The position numbers and the translations under genes were made by a program. From Usnea hakonensis (lineage: Eukaryota > Ascomycota > Lecanoromycetes > Lecanorales > Parmeliaceae), in contig BLJB01000054.1 of assembly GCA_013423325.1 (NCBI GenBank), positions 62,001 through 126,000 of the forward strand: a stretch of 64,000 nt of DNA, written 5' to 3'. Within the stretch, counting starts at the first letter, position 1; each line of letters opens with the position of its first letter. The notes below the pieces were generated by a model. It ran no database searches, was not told the origin of the DNA, and was given only the letters and a program-made list of their open reading frames with translations. Positions 12,152 to 21,956 of the stretch are shown here, in pieces.

Positions 12152-12728
12152 TCAAAGTCGATCGTTTTCCGCTTTTCTTCTTTCCTGAGCCTTGACCATC
12201 AACTCCCTCTTCTCATCCCTCACCGTCACATATATCTGCTTTGTTGTCAGCGTTCGTCCCTGGAAATCCAAAATCTCAGGAGTAGCCACTCACCCAAAAC
12301 CACCAGAGCATCTCCAAAAATGCCCAAGTAAATACGACACTATTACACAGCACGTCCCCCTTCGTGCCTGTCGTGCCACCCAACAAGCCTCCTGGCTTCC
12401 CAGCATAACTATACCCGGTGACGGCAAAGAAAAATGCCAACCTGACCGGCGCCTGGCTGCTCCAATAATGACTGCCCACCTCTTCCGATAATCCCGAACT
12501 CGTCAAATCTGAAATGGCAAGCAGAGCGAGGAATAAAGCGGCGAGCGTGGCGGCGGGGGAAGGCCTGGAAAGGGATGAAGGAGGGTCAGGGAGCTCCATT
12601 GAGGCGCCGAGAACGTAGACGAGGCTGTGGGAGGCAACGATGGCGGGGGAGGTGAAGAGGTAGTAGGAGATTGTTAGGTGAAAGAGGGTGACAGTGCGAA
12701 TGAGAGATTGAGCGGAGAAGATGGCCAT
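12152..12728 (-). CDS. ILM1: ER membrane protein Ilm1
   Basis: Two exons (12728-12294 and 12235-12152) joined in phase 0 across a 58-nt intron give 172 residues. The N-terminus IRTVTLFHLTISYYLFTSP, the SDLTSSGLSEEV segment, then YWSSQAPVRLAFFFAVTGYSY and VVFTWAFLEMLWWFW match the Ilm1 family of four-helix endoplasmic reticulum proteins. The second exon is the short basic cytosolic tail (RDEKRELMVKAQERR). Yeast Ilm1 was named for increased loss of mitochondrial DNA; its molecular role is not settled. The start ATG lies inside a 61-bp tandem duplication, so an extra copy of ATGGCCATC sits just upstream and is closed by TAA (see the separate entry). The downstream ATG is chosen because only it opens the full frame. 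Confidence 0.87.
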
Positions 12729-12839
12729 TATGGGCTTTCGAGAGGTCAGGGATCCTGGTGGTAAAGAAGGAAGCTACTTAGATGGCCATTATGGGCTTTC
12801 GAGAGGTCAGGGATCCTGGTGGTAAAGAAGGAAGCTACT
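12720..12839. repeat. 61-bp tandem duplication over the ILM1 start
   Basis: The 59 bases at 12720-12778 recur without a mismatch at 12781-12839, giving a 61-bp unit with a two-base junction. The unit contains the first three codons of ILM1 and about 50 bp of its leader. The identity suggests a recent event. Confidence 0.95.
12778..12789 (-). promoter_or_regulatory. Three-codon upstream ORF before ILM1
   Basis: In the upstream copy of the duplication the minus strand reads ATG GCC ATC TAA, a Met-Ala-Ile peptide followed by stop. It ends about 50 nt before the real start at 12728. If the transcript begins upstream of it, ribosomes would meet this start in exactly the context of the true start. 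Effect on translation is inference. Confidence 0.6.
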
Positions 12840-13031
12840 CTACAGCTGAAGCTGAACCGATCGACCGAGGTTTGCCCGTCGGTGACAGCTCCGCTCCCCG
12901 CTAGTGGGGGGTTTTAATGTGGGGGTGATCTCTCGCTCCCAGCTTGTTTTACCTTCATACTGAACTTCTAATATTTCTTAGCGACCTTTCTGTCCATAAT
13001 TCTGTAGTTCCTTTGCAGTATGAAATAAACA

Positions 13032-14521
13032 ATGCCATCTCCCACCATCCATGCCACCCTGAACAAAGAAAAGCACATCAAATACTGGCTCCGCTGCTTG
13101 AAAACCTACCTCCCAAACGTCTACACCTCTAACGAAGCACAGCGTATGAGCTTGGCGTTCTTTATCCTCTCCGCACTCGATCTCCTCTCCGCACTCCACA
13201 CCAAGACAACTGCCTCTGAACGTACAGAATACGCCGACTGGATACTGCACTGTCAGCACCCTGATGGAGGTTTTAGAGGTTTTACAGGGACCATGACAGG
13301 GGATGGGACGAGTAACAACTGGGATGTAGCGAATCTGGCTGCTACTTACTTTGCATGTGCGGCACTGGTGGTGCTAGGGGAGGGTATTGAGAGGGTGAGG
13401 AGGAAGGAATGTTTGGAGTGGATACGGAGGTTGCAGAGAGCGAATGGGAGCTTCGCAGAGGGAATAGGGAAAGGAGGCACGGTGGAAGGGGCTGAGGACA
13501 TGAGGTTTTGTTACTTGGCTGCGGGAGTAAGATGGTATTTGAGGAGAGGAGAGGATATGGATAAGGTCGAGGACATTGACGTTGAAGGATTAGTCAAGTG
13601 GATTGAGGCTTCCGTGGTGAGTAACGATGATATCAAGTACGACATGGTATGCACCGAATGCTAAGACTGTAAGACCTACGAAGGAGGCATTGCACAGGCC
13701 CCGTTCCACGAGGCACATGGTACGCAACATGTCGCTCTTGTTGCCGGGTGAAGAAGCCATACTTATGTGCGTGCGCAGCTGGGCTTACGTACAATGGCGT
13801 CGGTGCACTGAAACTACTCGGCAGGCTACCACGGCATGTAAGCGGCTCAAAGAGCGAGGGTGCGATTGGCGCAGACTTCGTAGAGAACGTTACGAAATGG
13901 CTCGTTTCGCGGCAGACCCTGATGCTGCGCGAAGACGATGAAATCGCCATGGCAGACGAAGAGGCACCCGATCAAACGCCAAGTTTCTCTCCTCCTATTT
14001 TTCAGGTCCAAGGTGTCTTCCCTGTGTCGGTTGCAGATGCAAAGCTTTCAAGCCATCTTATCGAGCCATCGCCACATGACCTTCAGTGGGCCGGCTTCAA
14101 CGGTCGGTGCAACAAGGTCGCTGATACATGCTACGCTTTCTGGGTTGGAGGAACATTGGGTGTAAATCGCTATCATACCGTATCACGGACGTCAACTGAC
14201 CAGAGGGCCGGTGCAGATGCTGAATAGAGAACACATCCAGAACTTCAACGCCATCCGCCACTACTTGCTGGACAAGACGCAACATATAATTGGTGGTTTT
14301 GGGAAACTGCCTGGTGATGTGCCCGGTCCGTATTCCCTCCATAGGTAGCTACCAAGACTCAGCGATCTCCTAACGTGAGATCTTGATTAGACATTCTACA
14401 CTCGAACCTCGGTCTCGCCGCCCTGGCGACCATGCACGACCCAGATTTGAAGAGTATAGATCCGATGCTATGCATCAGCCGCAGTGCGAGGGAGGATTTC
14501 GAGAAGAGCTCCGGGTTCTGA
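13032..14521 (+). CDS. CDC43: Geranylgeranyltransferase type I beta subunit
   Basis: Five exons (13032-13616, 13674-13719, 13779-14161, 14217-14325, 14391-14521) close in phase to 417 residues. The repeats of the prenyltransferase alpha-alpha barrel are plain: HPDGGFRGF, NWDVANLAATYFACAAL, ANGSFAEG, TYEGGIAQAPFHEAHAGLTY, then KVADTCYAFWVGGTL with the Asp and Cys zinc ligands, IGGFGKLPGD, and the last-exon ILHSNLGLAAL with the His ligand. The enzyme attaches geranylgeranyl to CaaX proteins such as Rho1 and Cdc42 in the cytosol, together with the shared alpha subunit Ram2. The second intron ends at GTGCGCAG so that the GG|A codon reads Ala. All sites are GT-AG. The 46-nt second exon is small but carries the conserved GGI.Q.P motif. 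Confidence 0.9.
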
Positions 14522-14881
14522 GCAAGCACGCGGCAATCTTCAGACTTCATACCTAGCCGAGAGCATGCATGGACAGATTCACAAGTCCCAGATACCCGGG
14601 ATGTTCGAGTATTCATGTTCCTGCCATGTCCTGTCGTCTATTTATATTCTCAGTACCCAATGAGCAACCAGGAGTCAGCTTTGAATCTGTCGCTCAAATG
14701 GCTTCCCCCCCCTTTTCGTTGCATTCCCGTACTAAAAGATCCAGGTACCTAGGAACAATATGGAACCTAAGGCACCCAGAATCCCAACTGTGGATTTCGA
14801 TCTCTAGACTCGGAAATCCGCACAAATTTCTATACGATGTCATACCGTATCTTTTTCGGGAAAAAAAAGGTGTAGAAAAAC

Positions 14882-14898
14882 GACAGACAGACAGACAG
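14882..14898. repeat. (GACA)4 microsatellite
   Basis: Four GACA units plus a G occur just after an A run, in the spacer downstream of CDC43. Confidence 0.9.
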
Positions 14899-14965
14899 CA
14901 AACGCGACAAATAAAGCGATTGAAAGCAGTCTTACGTTTATCGAAGAAGCATCATCATCAATTAT

Positions 14966-14989
14966 AAAAAAAAAAGAGAGAGAGAGAGA
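14966..14989. repeat. A10 tract followed by (GA)7
   Basis: Ten A residues run straight into a GA dinucleotide array in the spacer between CDC43 and the tRNA gene. Confidence 0.9.
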
Positions 14990-15175
14990 TCGAGGATAGA
15001 TAAAACATGAGAAATGTAAATGCTGTCGCACAAAGTGAGCAAAAGATGTCTGGCGCAAATCCTTCATAACGCACTAGGCCAAATGTGGCAATTCGCACTG
15101 ACTCCTTGCTTACTATGAGTCACGATCCATTTCTCAAGGGGGGGTATATTGTGTATTAAGGAGTATTCCCTCAAA

Positions 15176-15247
15176 GCTCAAGTAGCTCAGGGGTAGAGCA
15201 TGGATTTGCAGTGTCCAGGGTCCGCTGTTCGAATCAGTGTTTGAGCT
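15176..15247 (+). tRNA. tRNA-Cys (GCA), intronless
   Basis: A 72-base cloverleaf can be folded. The acceptor stem pairs GCTCAAG with TTTGAGC, with one G-U at the base. The D arm is GCTC/GAGC. The anticodon stem TGGAT/GTCCA holds the loop TTGCAGT with anticodon GCA, followed by a five-base variable loop. The T arm is CGCTG-TTCGAAT-CAGTG with one G-U pair. Internal promoter boxes TAGCTCAGGGG (A) and GTTCGAATC (B) are present. The discriminator base is T. The GCTC...GAGC-T ends resemble the yeast cytosolic tRNA-Cys. Confidence 0.85.
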
Positions 15248-15251
15248 TTTT
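15248..15251 (+). terminator. Pol III T-run terminator of tRNA-Cys
   Basis: Four T residues follow the discriminator T directly, giving a run of five Ts as expected for RNA polymerase III termination. Confidence 0.7.
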
Positions 15252-15482
15252 GATTTCTTTCAGTCGGAGTTTTATTCTTTTCACATGTGCTCGTCAGTGA
15301 GGCTAAGGGAAGGTGATGATGTAGTTTTGGTCTCTTCTATAGCCATAATCGTTAGTCAAAGGCATTCCAATTGTCGGAAGACCTCCATGGAATTTCTAAG
15401 TAAATGCTTTTTGCAACGCCAAAAAAATGCTATTATACATTTAGAGTGCCCGCCCGTCCTCTGTCAGTAGACCCAACGGTTC

Positions 15483-17729
15483 CTAAAGCGTATTTTCTTT
15501 AACTTTTGTCGTCTGCCCAGTCTCCTCGACTTTGATCGTATGCACCCCTGCCGATGGATTACCGTCCTGGTGAGTCTTCCGAGCCCCTTTGCCGTCGCTC
15601 CCAGCAGGTTCGTATATGATCTTCCCCTTCTCATCTCTAGGCTTCCTCTCCCAGCCCGTCTTCATGCCCCGGGAAAGCTTGAAGCGGGGGAACACATGAC
15701 CTTCCGTGTTGAAGACGACAGACTCCAGTGGTAATAGGTCATTAGGTGAAAAAAGGAGATATAAGTATTTCAGAGTCTCGGCCTAACTCCGTCAGTTTTG
15801 TGGATCTTGTCAGCAGACGCAAGGGTGCATTACTAACCAGCCAAAAGCTCTCCATATTATCCTGCAGCAACGGGGGTATGTCGTTTGCGTTGGAAAGGCT
15901 AGTAAAGCCAGCACCGTCCTCTGCGGCACTGTACTTGACGAATGATGTAAACATTTCCCATCCCCATTGGCGGTACTTCTCGTCGCCAGTAATCCGCCAC
16001 ATGTAGAAGAGCGTCTCAGCTGTTTCTGGGCGCTGTAGATTGTGGCGATCATTGACTTTGATAATGTAGTCGTCTTTCCACGCCGCATGTTCTCCCTGCG
16101 TCATCTCCTTGGACGCCAAGATCCCATCGGACTCCATGTGTGGGGGCTCTTTAAGGTGAAAATGAGAGATTTCTGGCGCTAACCCTGTCGGAGTGATCTG
16201 GTACATTCCCCAGCAAGTTTTGGTCAGTTCAATGGCGAGCGCCATGTCCTCCTCTTCCTTTTCGCTCCAAAGACCGGCTTTTTTGACTTCTTCAATGGTA
16301 AGACCTCCTGTCACGCCAAGAGCAATAGTACCAGGCATGAAGCAGACGAGATGGTCCATTTTCCCTTCAAGCTTCCCACCAAGACCGAAGGGCCGCTCGC
16401 CGAGGACGGTGAAATAGTGCGGGTACGAGTATGTAATCAGCCATTTTCTAACACCAGCTAGAGATTGGTTCCACATCTCTTGGTAGATTGGCTCTTCGCA
16501 CGAAGTCTGCAGATATTGCTTGATAAGGTATTCATAGTACGAGTCGCCTCGGCTTCCCAGTCGTATGTTGTTGTCCCTAAAACCACCTGTGGTGGCATAG
16601 ATGAAGATTGGTAGAAGACCATCCTCCATACCATTATCGTCGATGACTTGGATAACTTTCTCTGCACTCTCCCAATAATTCTTCTCTCCAGTCAACATAG
16701 CAAGGTATTTAAATTCTAATTGCAGACTGGATGCCTCAGCGGTTGATGATGCGCCTCCATCTACATGAGACTCCTTTCCTTTGGAGGTCTTTAAATTGAC
16801 ACTGGCATACGGCACACCGCTATCGGAGTCGAAGGCGCCCATGAGACGACCTGCCAAATCTGCAGCCTTCTCAAGATACAGATCCTCTCCTGGAGCACCT
16901 TGATCATCGTCCTTTAGAGGAGCCATATCAGGGAAAGCAGTCGAGAGGTAATACGCTGAAAGAAGACCCCCAAGCATACGTATAGTAGTCTCGAAGGTAT
17001 TGACTTCATGGTCCTGGTTGTAATCCAAAGAAGTGGATATCCACTCCCGGGCATGAGACAAACGGGAGGTTAGATTCATGATCATTAGAGTGTCTAAAGC
17101 ATCGACAATAATCCAGCCCATGCCTTTGCCGTCGATATCCATTTGCCGCCCTGTCTTTGAGATTGGATGATATTCATCAAAGCCTGTAAAAAATCGTCAT
17201 CAGCTTGAGGATCTTGAAGCTGACTCGAGGTTGACTTCGTGGGCAAAGAGCCTCATGAGTTCAAAATTATTGCAAGCCGAAAGGACATACCCCATGCATA
17301 CTGCTCGTAGCCATCCCAACTCAGCATGAATGCATCCTTCACTTTCTCCCGTCTGTCATCCCAGTCCACGGATGCCGATGTCGTAGGGCTGCTCAGCCAA
17401 TTCCAAGCGCTTTTACTTGTCTCTTTTGGTTTGGTCTTGACGGCAGAGGGCGAAAGCACGCCAAGCCAATATGCCAACCCTATCAGAACCAAAACTGCTC
17501 CACTAATAACCCGCTTCTGTCTGTATAAAGGTACGTATTTTCTGGATCCTGCATAGTTATATGGCTTGTCCTTGTACATTGGCAACTCTTTCTTGTCCAT
17601 GAATCCTTCCAGCTTGGATCCTAGGCCCCCGTTTGTACTGCCGTTCTGTGACCTTGGTGGCCCTGAATTGCCCCAATAATCTTCGGCGTGAGATCGTTGC
17701 GTAAGAGACATAATTTGGAGCGGAGGCAA
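15483..17729 (-). CDS. MNS1: ER mannosyl-oligosaccharide alpha-1,2-mannosidase (GH47)
   Basis: Three exons (17729-17291, 17183-15838, 15782-15483) give 694 residues. A basic N-terminus and a membrane segment at about 74-93 make it a type II membrane protein with a lumenal catalytic domain. Family GH47 landmarks in order: GMGWIIVDALDTLMIM, ETTIRMLGGLLSAY, RGDSYYEYLIKQ, the disulfide-type cysteines in TSCEEP and KTCWGMY, KMDHLVCFMPGTIALG, LQRPETAETLFYMWR, SFWLAETLKY, and the calcium-binding Thr in NTEGHVFP near the end. MDHLVCFMPG is typical of ER mannosidase I, which trims Man9 to Man8B in N-glycan quality control. The last intron acceptor TTAG at 15783 restores AETLK. A second ATG at residue 7 is possible. 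The C-terminal 60 residues after the catalytic Thr are charged and not usual for the short yeast enzyme. Confidence 0.88.
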
Positions 17730-18181
17730 ACCCCAATGTGTCCTCCGTACACCGGGACACTATTTCCCCTCCAGACTGCGATGCCGGCTCAAAGCCTGCT
17801 CTATCGTTACATGTAGGTTTCTTCGCAAGGAAGTGCGAGGTTTTGGGTAATGACTCAACAATATGTTGAGCTCTCACGCTATCTGATTACAAGGTGCCGT
17901 AAAAGGACTCCATGGAGCGAGGAGGAACATCCCCTTGAGAGCATAGTATAGGACGGTGATTTTGCAACGCGCAAGATTATTCTTGTTCACAAGAGAGTCG
18001 CGTGAGTTTGCATACGTTGACGGGACGAGTCTTGGCGTTTTCAATTTACCCCTGGCCCAAGGGCAACGAATTTACTATTGTACAGGTGGTATCGTGGTGT
18101 TATCTTACGAACCTGCTGAGCTTGAAAATGTATTCATTTGCCTTGCTAATGCTGACGCTTCAGGAATGTGTATTCTATTAT
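17730..18181. other. Mannosidase promoter side and RPT4 3' flank
   Basis: This is a spacer between two minus-strand genes, without a supported feature. Confidence 0.4.
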
Positions 18182-19544
18182 TTACAGCTTCTGATATTCC
18201 AATTTGCCCTCTAGCTTCTTCGATTCCGCAACCTTTCTCACTGCCTTGTTGAAGTCGTCTTGATTTATTGAATCTCTGTAATCTTTGATAGCGAAAAGCC
18301 CACTGATTCAAAAGGTTAGTACGCGAAAATTGATTAATAACGAAGGTTCACTTACGCTTCTGTCACCACATTCCGTAGATCTGCACCGTTCAGCTGATCA
18401 CTCATCTTTACGACGCTCTCGAAATCAATCTCCCCGTCAAGTGACACACCGCTTGTGTGGATCTTGAGAATCTCCAATCTGCCAACCTCATTTGGCAGTG
18501 GTATTTCAATCTTCCTATCCAGTCGACCCGCTCTCAAGAGTGCAGGGTCTAAGGTGTCTGGTCGATTGGTTGCCATTATGATTTTGGTCTTACCTAAGTA
18601 GTCGAAGCCGTCGAGCTGATTGAGCAATTCCATGAGTGTGCGCTGGATCTCTCGGTCGGCAGACGTGCCCTCTGAAAATCGGCGTCCTCCAATGGCATCG
18701 ATCTCGTCCATGAAAATGATACATGGTTCATGTTCCTTTGCATATCCAAACATTTCCCTTATCAGACGTGCTGACTCGCCGATGTACTTATCCACGATCG
18801 CCGAAGAGACAACTGTCATGTATCAGCAGACGTGTTGGCAAAGTATTTTAAGAAAATATCTACCCTTTAAGAAATTCGTCTCTAAGCCACTGGCCACCGC
18901 CCTTGCCAATAATGTCTTCCCTGTGCCAGGAGGTCCGTAGAGCAAAACCCCCTTCGGTGGTTTGATTCCTACCCTCAGGAACAACTCCGGATTCTTCAGC
19001 GGCAGCTCGATAACCTCTCGTAATTCTCGTATTTGTTCGTTCAGTCCTCCAATACCGCCAAAGCTCACCTGTCCTGGGTCTTCCAAAGACATGTTGTATA
19101 CAAGTGGGTCCACTTCTCGAGGTAGCATTCGCATTATGGTAAGGGTAGTCATATCAAGAGCGACTCGGGTGCCTTGTTTCAGCTTGGCCTTGTCGACCTT
19201 GGATCGGCAGCCGACGACATAACGAGGACCGGAGGATGCCTTGACGATGACTAGCGGTGGCGGTGTTAGCGATGTCTTATGTGTAGTGCTATCGGATCTG
19301 AATGCGTGCTAAGCATGTATTACTCACATCGTTCCTCGTCGAGCTGCTTCAGAACTTCCCCTATAATCTGACCTACACTCTGCAAAGCCTTGATATTATC
19401 TTCGGTAGTATCAAAATCCTTCTGTAAAACCTTGATATCGAGCCGCAGAGTCTTGAGCTTTGCTTCCATCTCTCTCAGCTCAAGTAACTTATTCTTGAAC
19501 TGCTCCAAAGCGTCGGCCCTCTCTGGGTCCCCTTTGCCGTCCAT
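18182..19544 (-). CDS. RPT4: 26S proteasome regulatory ATPase Rpt4
   Basis: Four exons (19544-19328, 19250-18864, 18812-18356, 18302-18182) give 393 residues. An N-terminal coiled coil (QFKNKLLELREMEAKL) is followed by an OB-type region with SGPRYVVGCRSKVD. Then comes the AAA module: Walker A GPPGTGKT, Walker B CIIFMDEIDAIGGRR, second region of homology TNRPDTLDPALLRAGRLDR, and sensor-2 helical domain NGADLRNVVTEAGLFAI. It ends in LEYQKL. The Rpt4 signature is GGRRFSEGTSADREIQRTLMEL. The subunit is part of the hexameric ring that unfolds ubiquitinated substrates in nucleus and cytosol. The last intron has a textbook TACTAAC branch site. The downstream Met of the leader reading is taken as start since the family begins there. 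Proteasome beta7 lies in the same window at 31925. Confidence 0.95.
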
Positions 19545-20245
19545 GGTCAACGTGAGGAAGGCGAGACGACAATTGTAAGGTTCCGAGATCAATGACCTGC
19601 TTCGCTGAAGAGGCAAAAGGGGTAGATTTTGGGCTGACAATTTGGAGAAAGTAAAGAGCGCTTAGAGATGTGATATAGATGAAGCGTTGAAACAAACTTA
19701 TCTTGACGTTGAACTGTCGAGCTGTTGAAATGTCCAGGGCACTTTAAATTGTACCTACCTTACCTTAGGTGAGCAGCTTCGGGATCGGGAAGCTTGCACC
19801 GAGGTTACTTTTAAACCTCAGCCAACGCTAAGAGTCAATACAAACATAACCATTAGCTTACTTTTCAGCCGTCGATTAATTCTACGTCTTTAATAAGGAC
19901 GAACGGAGTATTAACTTACCTTCTACTCTAGATGTACCAAAGTAATATTCCTTATTACGAATAAATATTCAAATCTAAATTTGTCAATGTGACGATGTCG
20001 AACATATAGATTTTACTCTATGTATCTCTGGATAGACTAACTGTATTATTACATGCGCTAGACTTTATCCTGGACCGAGCGCTAGCTGCGAGTCGACCGA
20101 GTACGCACCTAGCGTGCTTCGAGACTTGCTGAGAAATAGATTTATCTCGTGAAGCTTTCACCATGATGAATGATATTCAGCCTACAAACTTTTCCAATTC
20201 AGAACACAGTTATTCACAGGGGCCTGCGGCTACAGCTAAACTAAA
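19545..20245. other. Divergent RPT4/MRI1 spacer with AT-rich core
   Basis: About 700 bp lie between the two starts. Roughly 19850-20060 is rich in A and T and in TpA steps (AATAAATATTC, TTATTACGAATA) compared with the genes around it, and ends against CG-containing sequence near 20080. This could be a decayed, RIP-affected repeat relic or simply promoter DNA. TACCTACCTTACCTTAGG words lie at 19752-19769. Confidence 0.4.
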
Positions 20246-21482
20246 ATGGTACTCCAAGCTATCAAATACAGCCGCGGCAAGCTTGAGATCCTCGACCAAC
20301 TCAGATTACCCCACGAAGAGGTTTTTGTAGATGTTCGAACAGTCCAAGACGCCTGGGATGCTATCCATTCTATGCAGGTTCGAGGAGCCCCAGCAATTGC
20401 CATCGTAGCTGCTCTTAGTGTAGCAGTATGCCTCACCAAGGGCGATGAAACAGAAGCACCTCCTGAAACCTTGGGACCAGGTATGGCAGGGTCCAATTTG
20501 ATTATTCACAATCTGAGATTTCTTCTCACGAGCAGACCTACGGCGGTCAATCTCGGCGATGCTGTGAAAAAGCTACAGAAAGTTGTTGAAACAGCCCGAA
20601 TCCAAGCAGGGGCGACGAACTTCAGTATCAATGAGGTGTACATACAAGCAGCAGAGCAGATGCTCGTCGATGATGTGCAGGACAATGAGAACATAGGCCG
20701 TTTTGGTGCTGACTGGATTTTACGACACTCCAATGTGATTCCACCAGTTGGGAAAATATCTGTCATTACACACTGCAATACCGGGTAAGTGTTGCCAGCA
20801 TTTCCTGTCAATCTTCTCGTCCTCTCTTTAACGCCATCTGTCAAGCTCCTTGGCAACTGCAGGCTACGGTACTGCTCTCGGTATCATACGAAGCCTGCAT
20901 GCTCGTGGTTTCCTCAAGCGAGTATATTACACAGAGACGAGACCCTACAACCAAGGATCTCGCCTCACAGGTTACGAACTTCTTCATGATAAAATCCCAG
21001 CAACCCTTATCACAGACTCAATGGTTGGAGCGCTCCTCGGTCTCAAAAGGGAATCAGAGAACATCTCTTGCATAATCGTGGGAGCAGACAGGGTGGCTGC
21101 AAACGGGGACACCGCAAACAAAATCGGCACTTATGGTCTATCGAATCTAGCAAATTTTCACAAGGTCAAATTCATCGTAGCCGCGCCACGCACCACCATC
21201 GATTTGAGCACGGCTTCCGGCGCGGAAATAACAATTGAAGAACGCCCGCCGACCGAGCTGACGACGATTAAAGGCCGTCATGTCAAGCGAACAGAGAAAG
21301 GGGCCTTGAAAGTTGAAGGCGACGTTCAAGCGATTGCTATTGCGGCGGATCTCACTGGCGCTTGGAATCCGGCGTTCGATGTGACCTGCCATAAACTCAT
21401 CGATTGCATCGTAACGGAGAAAGGGGTCGTTGAGAAGGGAGAAGACGGAAACTTCCGTCTCGACGAGATCTTCCAAAGCTGA
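20246..21482 (+). CDS. MRI1: Methylthioribose-1-phosphate isomerase
   Basis: Two exons (20246-20784 and 20846-21482) joined in phase 2 across a 61-nt intron give 391 residues. Motifs of the eIF2B-alpha-like isomerase family are in order: QVRGAPAIAIVAAL, THCNTGSLATAGYGTALG containing the catalytic Cys, TRPYNQGSRLTGYEL, LITDSMVGALL, and IVGADRVAANGDTANKIGTY with the catalytic Asp. In the family it converts methylthioribose-1-phosphate to methylthioribulose-1-phosphate in the methionine salvage pathway. The length and the two active-site residues separate it from the true eIF2B subunits, which lack them. Confidence 0.94.
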
Positions 21483-21956
21483 GCGAGCAGACTTTAGTAG
21501 GCAGCTAATAGGCCAAACGTGAAGTGGTATCAATTAACTTGCTCGAAGTCTGCACGATGACCATGAAGAAGGCGGTCGTTGTTCTGGCAGACTACTTGCT
21601 GCGGGGCTTAAGTGGAAGACCGGCAGTGAAAAGCGTGGCCAAACAAAATCCTGCACGAATTTGCCGATCACAGTGTGGACTGTGCCCTCCAGCTACGGAA
21701 TGCCTTTGTCAGTGGTCATGTGTAAGGTTAAAGGTTCCACGCAGCAAATCTTGCTGAAGTGGATTATCGAATTGTATACATAGCTATAGTCAGGTCCCAT
21801 GCCCACGAGGTGTTGAGCCAAACAAGCTGATAACTGAAGTAAAGAAGCAGCTCAGCCTCCACAATAGACGACGAGCTCACAATGGTCCAGTGTCAAGCTC
21901 CACCAAACGCCCGCTTTCCTAATAATGCTCGGTAACACAACACCGCCATACTGAAG
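21483..21956. other. Convergent 3' flanks of MRI1 and the C2 protein
   Basis: No supported feature is seen in this stretch. Confidence 0.4.

Larger units (their letters stand above)
14522..15175. other. Spacer between CDC43 and tRNA-Cys
   Basis: It holds the two microsatellites listed separately and no supported gene. Confidence 0.5.
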
